Source of the DNA: Sipunculus nudus
Taxonomy: Eukaryota; Annelida; Sipuncula; Golfingiida; Sipunculidae
NCBI GenBank assembly: GCA_026874595.1
Contig: CM049312.1
Coordinates: 29,825,456-29,889,455 of the forward strand
Reading direction: 5' to 3'
DNA: 64,000 nt
Shown: in pieces, positions 57,751-64,000 of the stretch
Numbering within the stretch: position 1 is the first letter of the stretch
Layout: each line of letters starts with the position of its first letter
Made by a program: the position numbers and the translations under genes
The notes under the pieces: model-generated
Told to the model about the DNA's origin: nothing
The model's input: only the letters and a program-made list of their open reading frames with translations
Databases searched by the model: none

Positions 57751-60693
57751 TGAACTAGCGGATCATTGGCAATATTAACAGTGCGTTTTCAAGTATTTTT
57801 GGTTTATTTATTGTACTCATTGAATAAATGAACATGTAACCATATAAAAATGGGCAAACAAGGTGTCTGTCCCCGATACCGTGCGTATTTGACATCCGCT
57901 ATATACACAACCATCGGCGGATTCAGGGGAGGGGCCACTTCTATTTAAGTTTTTAAAAATTCTTGAAGATCGAACAACAGACGCGTAATACCGAAAAACA
58001 CACAAGATTCTTTGATTACAGCCTATATTTAAAACAAGTTTCGTTAACATTAGATATGGTATTCCCCTCAAAACCAGCTGCTCCCTAACCCCCCCCCCCC
58101 CCTTAGCGCTCCCGGCTCCACGCTATGAGAGCCAGCCCCTCTCATTCTTAAGTCCCGTCCACACTAGGGCCCTGCGCGGGCTAAAAAAATGAAACCCGCA
58201 TAATGCCCTGTCAGCCCGCAGCCCGCCCCGCAATCAAAGAAAAAAAATTCAGCCCGCCCCGCCCCGCAGTTCCTATAATTCTTTAAGCCCGCACCCGCCC
58301 CGCAAAATTTTTTTGTAGCCCGTACAGTCCCAGTCCACATATTTCAAGCTTCCGGCTTGCAATCCAGCCCGCAAAATAATAAAAAAGTGTACGGATCCAA
58401 AGGTTTACATATCAAAAAAATGTAAAACAAATAATTTTTATTCTTTATTAGCAATTATTTAAACCATAATTCATAAAATATTTTAAAAGACATGATTGAT
58501 TGCTTAAATGGATTTAATTTGTACATACTAATTTACCTCGCCTTAAACATGTTTTAGTATTTAACAGGGGAATTAAGCAACATTTAGATTAAGAATGCTG
58601 TTTCTACTTTAATTTATAAAAAAGGTAAAACAAATAAAGATTTCTTATGTGTACCCAAAGTTAACCTTGGGCATAGCATTGGCTAATCACAAGCCTAAGA
58701 TGTGTTTGCTGGTTAAAATCTTTTTAGTCAGAATCTGCTAATTAGCTGGAATGAAGACTAATCAGACGGTCAAGGGTTGAAAAAGGTAATCTGACCGAAT
58801 ATGGTCGATTTCGGCCGCCGACGATATCGGCCGCCGGCCTCAAATCGACCATATCGGCCGCCTGCGCACACCGGGCAACCTTTTCGGCCGCACCCCCGAC
58901 GATGCCACTGCTGGACCCTGACTCTGGTCAGTCAACCATATCGGCCGCGACTTGGGCGGTGGGGCACCATTTTGGCCGCCGGGCTAACTCATTACTGCAA
59001 ACACGGTTTCATCATAATTAGAATATCTTATTCAAGCAGAAATATGATGGACTAAATAAAAATATATATTCATTCAAAATATGATTAGTCATATTTACAA
59101 GAATAATGCGTAAGTAAAAATTTCAAATTACAACACATGTACTTGCATTGAATAATAAAGAACATTACTTTGTGCTGTATAGTTATAGTTACATATATAC
59201 TTTTATACTTTCTATGTTTATATATTAGTTATATATATGTGTGTGTTTGTGTATAATTGCTGCATTTCTAAATAACTGTAAACCGAACCGAATCCATTTA
59301 AACTTCACTTACTTGACCTGGTATACAAAGAGCACAGGCCTCTAAGAATCCAGCGGCTAAAGCTCTGTCCCGTTTCCCTGCTCGTTCATTTTTGTACTCG
59401 ACTGTGATAGTTGAAAAAAAACGTTTTGCATTTTCCAGGAGTAGCCCATTTTTTTATGTTTACTTTATAATTTGTTTGCAAGATGTTATAGTTTAGATGT
59501 TTAATTTATAGTTTTAAGACATAGTTGTATATATTTCGGGATAGAAAGTTTTCTGTTGTTACCTCTGTATATATAGTTATGATTTAAAGTTAGATTTCTT
59601 AATTGCAGTAATTTATATTTCGTTTGAAATAAATTAACACATATGTTATTTCTTTATTTATAATATATGTAAAAAAATTTATTAAAAAGATTTATAACGT
59701 TTTTTTGTTTATTTATTTCAGCTGTTTATTTCTCATTTTTTTTGTTTGAAGGTGTTTGTGGAAATGTGTACTGAAATATGTGCACTTATGTCATCATATT
59801 TGCACGGGAAACATTGTTACGTTATGAGGAAGTTTGGAGAATGACAAACACGTAAACAAAAGCCATATTCATGCAAACAGAACAGGTTTTGTGATATATC
59901 TCCTATCAAATTTGAATCAAATTGAAAATGCAGCTCAGAAGAAGCCCAATTCTTCAACCCAGAACCTAGGCTTCACCTATTTTTTTAAGGTATTTTGCTG
60001 ATCGCCTGTCATTAGGATATGTTTTGTTTGTATACGTACTTTACATTATACAACTTAGGAGAACATAGGTCTGTTCTGCTGTCAGTGTCTCACCGTCGAT
60101 CTGCCGGTGTCTGTGTATGGACATCTCATATGTACCAATGTCGGGTTGACAATGTGAAGACACTGTAATAGATATGCCAAAAGATGAACAACGTTTATAG
60201 TTGATCTGATCAAGAGTAAACCAGGATCAAGATCCAAATAAATGTTGCATGATGTCCTGTCAGATCTTCATTTATCAGGATAAAGGACTCATAGGAAAAC
60301 TGTCATTATCATACATTGTATCATACAGAGAATTAAAAATATAAAAAAGTTATTTAATTCGTTACCTTTTTTCAGCTTGACCTTCACTTTGATTGTTTCA
60401 TTGCCAAACTCTGCCCTGTTTATCTCCTTCAAGATGAGACAAACACCTTTTCCTTCACGTTTTGTTTCTTGATATCCTTCACAGTCGTCAAGGTTGGCAC
60501 ATTCATGTGCACAGATCCCGCGGTGAATCCTTGGAATTGTCTTTATGATTGTTCCAAGTCTTTTCAGTTTAGTTTCCATGAAGGTTTGTGAACTTCCCTT
60601 GCTAACGGCATATGTCTGTCGCCATAACCCAACAAAGAGCATCAGTAAAACTAGGCGAAAGTAAAGAACCGACATCCTGACGGGCAGCAACAT
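50149..60693 (-). CDS. gene B: paralogue with PAN module and three C1q domains
   Basis: Minus strand, upstream neighbour of gene A. Likely exons in transcript order: 60366-60675 (PAN, phase 1 donor), 53761-53802, 52157-52557, 51525-51824, 50149-50541, giving 1446 nt and 481 residues plus stop. Exon lengths of the first and of C1q domains 1 and 2 (310, 401 and 300 nt) are identical to gene A. An EGF-equivalent exon after 52986 is degraded and may be skipped; skipping keeps phase 1. A second PAN exon at 55.1-55.5 kb appears dead. The product would be a secreted protein like gene A without the calcium-binding EGF. The exon chain is inferred. AATAAA overlaps the stop codon on the minus strand. 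Confidence 0.65.
50542..51524. other. gene B last intron
   Basis: Open frames on both strands at 50742-51222 have no recognisable similarity. ACAAGCCGGT occurs near 51086 (inverted) and 51165, flanking a GC-richer stretch; this may be a small inverted-repeat element. Confidence 0.35.
51525..51824 (-). CDS. gene B exon: C1q-like domain 2
   Basis: 300 nt, phase 0-0: [42 protein letters not shown]. Acceptor TGTCTCAG, donor CAG/GTAACA. Confidence 0.85.
52157..52557 (-). CDS. gene B exon: C1q-like domain 1
   Basis: 401 nt, the same length as in gene A and highly similar ([41 protein letters not shown]). Acceptor TTATTCAG, donor GTG/GTAAAA. Confidence 0.88.
52867..52986 (-). pseudogene. degraded EGF exon of gene B
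   Basis: After acceptor CGTTTCAG the frame reads MDEYSEENGECSHTC, aligning with [16 protein letters not shown] of gene A, but the first cysteine is Tyr and the later GSYSCQC block is unrecognisable. The donor expected after 120 nt is missing, though the frame stays open for a further stretch to 52721. Confidence 0.6.
53190..53375 (+). repeat. tRNA-derived SINE, family 2
   Basis: A-box-like TGGCAAAACGC (53211-53221) and perfect B box GGTTCGATCCC (53246-53256), then a central segment GTGGTTTTCTCCGGGTGCTC similar to the conserved core found in several marine-invertebrate SINE superfamilies. ORFs across it on both strands are by-products. Confidence 0.75.
53761..53802 (-). CDS. gene B exon 2: short Cys-rich module
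   Basis: 42 nt, phase 1-1, HCSCQNKMSKCIG between a good acceptor (TTTATCAG) and donor (GGAG/GTGAGT). It corresponds in position to gene A exon 2 but is shorter and diverged. Confidence 0.6.
54182..54890 (-). repeat. tandem array of tRNA-derived SINE, family 1 (2.5 units)
   Basis: Period 275 bp, with units starting at 54189, 54464 and 54739 (the last truncated). On the minus strand each has an A-box-like TAGCGAAGCGG and B-box-like GGTTCGAATCC (unit 1 diverged) and ends TCTTCGTAACAAAATG. The paralogous locus near 60150 reads straight across the insertion point (GACAATGTGA/AGACACTG), providing an empty site. Open frames of 84-85 codons repeat with it and are not genes. Confidence 0.85.
55089..55505 (-). 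pseudogene. decaying second copy of the PAN exon
   Basis: More than 90 percent like 60366-60693 by eye, but both ATGs used there are changed (ATG to TTG/ACG), leaving only upstream ATGs that extend the N-terminus before the signal peptide. At the donor, a run of seven A instead of six and GGGTACGAA instead of GGTAACGAA break the phase-1 GT junction; the only GT available gives phase 0, incompatible with the next exons. The ORF itself remains open. Part of the segmental duplication. Confidence 0.7.
57692..57746. repeat. CA microsatellite
   Basis: ACACAC run, with CACCCTCACGCACCC-type degenerate repeats before it. Confidence 0.95.
58155..58385. repeat. GCCCGC-rich patch
   Basis: AGCCCGCCCCGC and variants recur several times in 230 bp (58210-58320), starting from GGGCCCTGCGCGGGCT. 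It resembles terminal sequence of a dispersed element, but no second end was found. Confidence 0.5.
58800..58985. repeat. cluster of TCGGCCGC motifs
   Basis: TCGGCCGC occurs about six times in 190 bp at irregular spacing, several preceded by CATA or GATA, with ATATGGTCGATTTCGGCCGC and its partial inverse AAATCGACCATATCGGCCGC. The patch is far more GC-rich than its surroundings. Open on the + strand for 84 codons (58801-59055) as a Pro/Arg-rich sequence, which I take as incidental. Confidence 0.6.
60366..60693 (-). CDS. gene B exon 1 candidate: signal peptide and PAN module
   Basis: Signal VLYFRLVLLMLFVGLW, then GICAHECANLDDCEGYQ and KGVCLILKEI. Two in-frame ATGs, at 60693 and 60675; the latter gives 310 nt, exactly as in gene A exon 1, and is preferred. 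Donor AAAG/GTAACG, phase 1, intact. Confidence 0.75.
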
Positions 60694-61404
60694 GCGTGCT
60701 GCTTGGACCTACTCCAGCCACCCGAATGGCATTGTTTTGTGATCACGTGACTATTTTTATCCAAATAACAGCGCTTTTCAAAAAGGGAAAGGGTTTGTTC
60801 ATAGTATGAACACAAACGTTACCATATCAGCAGAGTAAATCAAAGACCAATGTGTCAATATGAGATAAAATACCTTCCCAGCATCCGTTGGGTACCCACT
60901 ATTATATGGTATTCATGACATTTTCAATGTTGACTTGGAAACCTGGTAAACAAACCGTTCTCTTCACTTCTCACTTTTTTGTGAAAAAAACTGTATGTTT
61001 AATATTAATTCCCTTGGGAAGATCCGTGGGTGGATGTTATTTAAATATGGCGAGTGGATGAATGATGATGTTGATGAAAAGAGAAAATTCCCCTGTGCAT
61101 CATTAAATGGGTTCGAAATGGCACGAGAGACCAATTAAGTATTTAGTTTGCAAGTTCGGAAAAATAACAGCAAGATAAATTGATTTAAAATATTTCAGCA
61201 ACATTTTGCACTTTTTTATTTTGTTATATTGGAGGTAACGGCCTCCATTTTGAAATGCTGACTTAACTACGTATATGTATATCTGCAGAATTCCATTCCG
61301 GTTTCGGACTACGTGAGGGGGCAGTATCATCGCTTCCTCTCATTTTATATCCTGGCGTTAAGCAGGCCCAGTGACTACCTTCCCATTAAGCCTGCAGAGC
61401 GCTC

Positions 61405-61525
61405 ACTCTTTGTGGAGGCCGACCGTAAAAAATGTCACCGCCTCGGCTGAAATTCGAACTGACGATCTCACGGCTTTGAGTCAAGTACTCTACCCCTGAA
61501 CCTGAGAGATCGGTTTCAATTTTGT
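61405..61525 (-). repeat. tRNA-like SINE fragment
   Basis: On the minus strand GGTTCAGGGGTAGAGTACTT (A-box region, 61483-61502) and CAGTTCGAATTTC (B-box region, 61449-61461) are spaced as in a tRNA. No closed acceptor stem, so I treat it as SINE-like rather than a tRNA gene. Confidence 0.5.
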
Positions 61526-61642
61526 ACTTGAAACAATCGTTTGTAATTGGACAATAAGTTGTCCAAACTCCTATTTTATATTTAACAAAAGGCATAGTTT
61601 TAACATACATGGCTCAGTTCCTATATATTAAGTATATTCGGT

Positions 61643-61648
<6 letters not shown>

Positions 61649-61712
<64 letters not shown>
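61649..61712. repeat. TA microsatellite
   Basis: Long TA run; the next feature sits in it. Confidence 0.95.
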
Positions 61713-61715
<3 letters not shown>

Positions 61716-61896
61716 TGAAACCTCGTTGTGTCGAAGTCGAAGGGACCATCAGAAAACTTCGACACATCCGAGGTTCGACATAAGCGGGTTTTATTTGGTA
61801 TTAATTTTACTAGATTTGTCCGGAATATCGAGTCTGTAGCTTCGACATAAGCGGGGTATTCGACTTAACCGAGTTCGGCACAACAAGGTTTCACTG
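61713..61896. mobile_element. pogo/Tigger-like MITE
   Basis: 184 bp with inverted ends CAGTGAAACCTCGTTGTGTC and a partner reading GCACAACAAGGTTTCACTG, flanked by TA on both sides (61711-61712, 61897-61898). The CAGTGAAACCTCGTT terminus and TA duplication are those of pogo/Tigger elements of the Tc1/mariner superfamily. Near-palindromic (CTTCGACACATCCGAGG, CTTCGACATAAGCGGG). No coding capacity. Confidence 0.85.
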
Positions 61897-62069
61897 TATA
61901 TATATATATTTATTAGAGTTATGCATTTGAATAATGATATAATGTAAGATACATTTGTTGATTTCTGCCACTCTGTGGTGAACAGTCAGAAATGAAAACA
62001 ATCATGTTTAAATCTATTGAATTTCTTTACAAGCCCTAACAGATAACCTTACAATTTAAGCCCTTCCAC

Positions 62070-62106
<37 letters not shown>

Positions 62107-63430
62107 ACATATGTGATAATAATAATAACTATTATTATAATGTACTTATGCGGAATTTCACGATCGCATGGTTTCTAACCTTAAAAGGTTATATCAGCTT
62201 TAAAACGTTGGCTGCCAGTGAAAGGAAGAGAAGATAAGGCTAACCGGTTTATAACCAAACTTTATACGACCTAAGCGGAGACAAGTTTTTATATCTAAAT
62301 TTTGTTTAGCTGAGTATCTTATTGTTGGCACTATTTCTTTTGCAGGCCCTCCTGTTTCATGTTTCCTCACCAGATGAATTAAAGCTATACATTTACCTAC
62401 GCCTTCTGTTGAATTTTTGTGATTTCTGGCTAGAACTCATTGATAATTGGTAGTTAAATCCTTTTTAGAAACGTTTCTATATACGCCTCTTTGACAAATG
62501 CATAAGTTTCTTTATCAACAAGCTTTTGGTAAGCACGGTACATGCGCCTATGTTGACAGAAAGAAAAAAAATGTACCTGAAGATTGCTAGTTGAAAGGTG
62601 ACTAGGTGCAACACACCTTTGCAAACCTCTCGGCTGCCCTTATTGAATGTGTTTGAATATTTAGTCAGTCCACCAAATGTTAGAAGCACTTAGATATAAA
62701 CAAAACGAACGACCTGTGTGCCGTTGGATCGGCGTTTTCTTGCTTGTATTATGAGAGAAATATCCCAAGTTAATAGACGTCAGAGAGCAAATTATGCCCC
62801 TTTAAGACACAATAACACGCAAATCGTCCTCACGCCTGCTATTGACTATCAATACTTCCCTATATAAAATACTATTTAATGCATTATTATTTGAACATGA
62901 AGGATTTGTCCTCAGAGTCTCACGCAGTACAAGCGGTACAAAGTACGCCGTATCAGGCAAAAAATAAGCCATATTAGCCAAACCAGAACAACTTACATGC
63001 GAGCACCGCCCCCCAACACACACGTCTGGGATATACTTTTCCTGATTGGCATTGTTGGCTTATTTTGGTTATTATTTAAACCTCATTGTTGCACGTGTTA
63101 GACGTGCTCATATCTCTGTGTTGGGTAGAGGGAAGGTGAGACGCCAACACTAGAAGGTGCTTTAAGGAATTATCTAAAGTGACTATGTTTATATGTTTAC
63201 CATATAAACTACAGGGTCTACAAATATATAAACTGTCTTGAAAAATAAGGAATAACGGTTGAATTTTTTTTATTACAGACAGCGTTTTACAAGCGTAGTA
63301 TGCGTAGGAGGTACACAAATTCAGGTGAAACATTCAATCTAAATACGATATATAAACTTTACATGAACGCACACACACTTACTCACTAACCTCCGATCTA
63401 CACACTCATACACACTCGCACGCTAACGCT

Positions 63431-63440
63431 AACGACTACA

Positions 63441-63471
<31 letters not shown>

Positions 63472-64000
63472 TGGGGGGGGGGGGGGGATGTTTGTGTGGG
63501 GATGTTTGTAAAACTGAGCTCTTACCTGTACATGTCTAGTAGACTTTGTTGCGTTACACTGAAAACACTCCAGAACGTCGCCTTATAAATTGTACATTAC
63601 TAACAAGTGTAAAATGAAAATATTTGTCGTCGTGTGATATGATATGTTTGGACTTATCGCCTTGTAGTGTTGTCGCAGCAAACACGTATGGTGACGACCT
63701 GTAGACACTGCGTTTACTATAAGCACGCCACATCAATGTTGTACGTACTTTGCTCTGAGAGGTAACTTAAAGTAAGAGTAGTTTAAATGATTGTACCCCG
63801 GGGTTGGTTAGCAAGCAAGGACACTTTGTTCATAGAAAACGTGTCTATATACACTTCTCCAACCTTGTTCGTTTACGGTATGCACACAGCCTAATTAAGC
63901 GTATAACATGATTATAGCCTCTAAATTAAAGTTTGCAAGTCATGGAAAATAAATTTTCGCTATGTCACTTACGAATACAGAACAGTTACTGTGTTTTTTT
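63431..64000. other. right edge, unassigned
   Basis: A TA run (63440-63471) and poly-G (63472-63487), then single-copy-looking sequence. TTACCTGTACATGTCT at 63524 matches the end and donor of gene A's EGF exon over 14 bp, but a stop lies just upstream in that frame, so it is at most a remnant of another paralogue beyond the window. Confidence 0.3.

Larger units (their letters stand above)
57750..59786. other. spacer between the two segmental duplicates
   Basis: No gene. A C run at 58090-58102, a GCCCGC-rich patch, a TCGGCCGC cluster and otherwise very AT-rich sequence (59050-59780). Confidence 0.5.
59787..63430. repeat. segmental duplication, copy 2
   Basis: Partner of 53822-57680. It contains the intact PAN exon and lacks the SINE array, but has an extra block at 61330-61915 with a tRNA-like repeat, TA microsatellite and pogo-like MITE. 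Confidence 0.88.

Overview
The window looks like nuclear DNA of a metazoan, most likely a bivalve mollusc. It is AT-rich and intron-rich, crowded with TA microsatellites, tRNA-derived SINEs and TIR elements, and carries tandem secreted C1q-domain genes of the kind that are expanded in bivalves. The species is an inference from gene content and repeat style; nothing here names it.

Layout. At 0-7.1 kb there is the possible 3' end of an unknown gene, a solo LTR and an internally deleted Ty3/gypsy copy on the + strand. At 9.1-30.6 kb a nine-exon + strand gene encodes a high-affinity choline transporter (CHT1/SLC5A7 type, about 542 codons). All introns are phase-compatible, but there is an in-frame TAG in the first membrane segment. 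Its fifth exon lies in a 1.5 kb tandem duplication whose two copies sandwich an inverted LTR fragment. The next intron holds a 7.66 kb LTR retrotransposon on the minus strand, and a 2.0 kb TIR element sits one intron further on.

That retrotransposon reads gag-protease-integrase-RT-RNase H. Integrase lies before RT, as in Ty1/copia, although the proteins are Ty3/gypsy-like: this is the Gmr1-like arrangement. Its capsid region resembles the SCAN domain. Related solo and truncated LTR copies share 4-bp target duplications. A 704-bp insert with an 8-bp target duplication interrupts it.

At 35.8-60.7 kb, on the minus strand and convergent with the choline transporter, are two tandem paralogous genes for secreted modular proteins: signal peptide, PAN/apple-like module, short Cys/EGF modules, then three consecutive C1q-like jelly-roll domains, one per exon. 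Gene A (47.8 to 35.8 kb) assembles cleanly into 525 codons. In gene B (60.7 to 50.1 kb) the three C1q exons are intact but the EGF exon is degraded, and there are two copies of the PAN exon. The 60 kb copy has a good start and donor; the 55 kb copy has lost both. These PAN copies lie in a 3.6-3.9 kb segmental duplication whose copies differ by a three-unit SINE array (one copy) and by a pogo-like MITE with flanking TA repeat (the other).

The most notable items are the integrase-first Ty3/gypsy element, the PAN-EGF-triple-C1q architecture, the frame-breaking exon duplication and premature stop in the choline transporter, and two unrelated TIR elements that both carry internal tandem units and a GGTGGCGCCACC palindrome. 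All exon joins are read by eye from splice signals, phase and homology; no transcript evidence is available.
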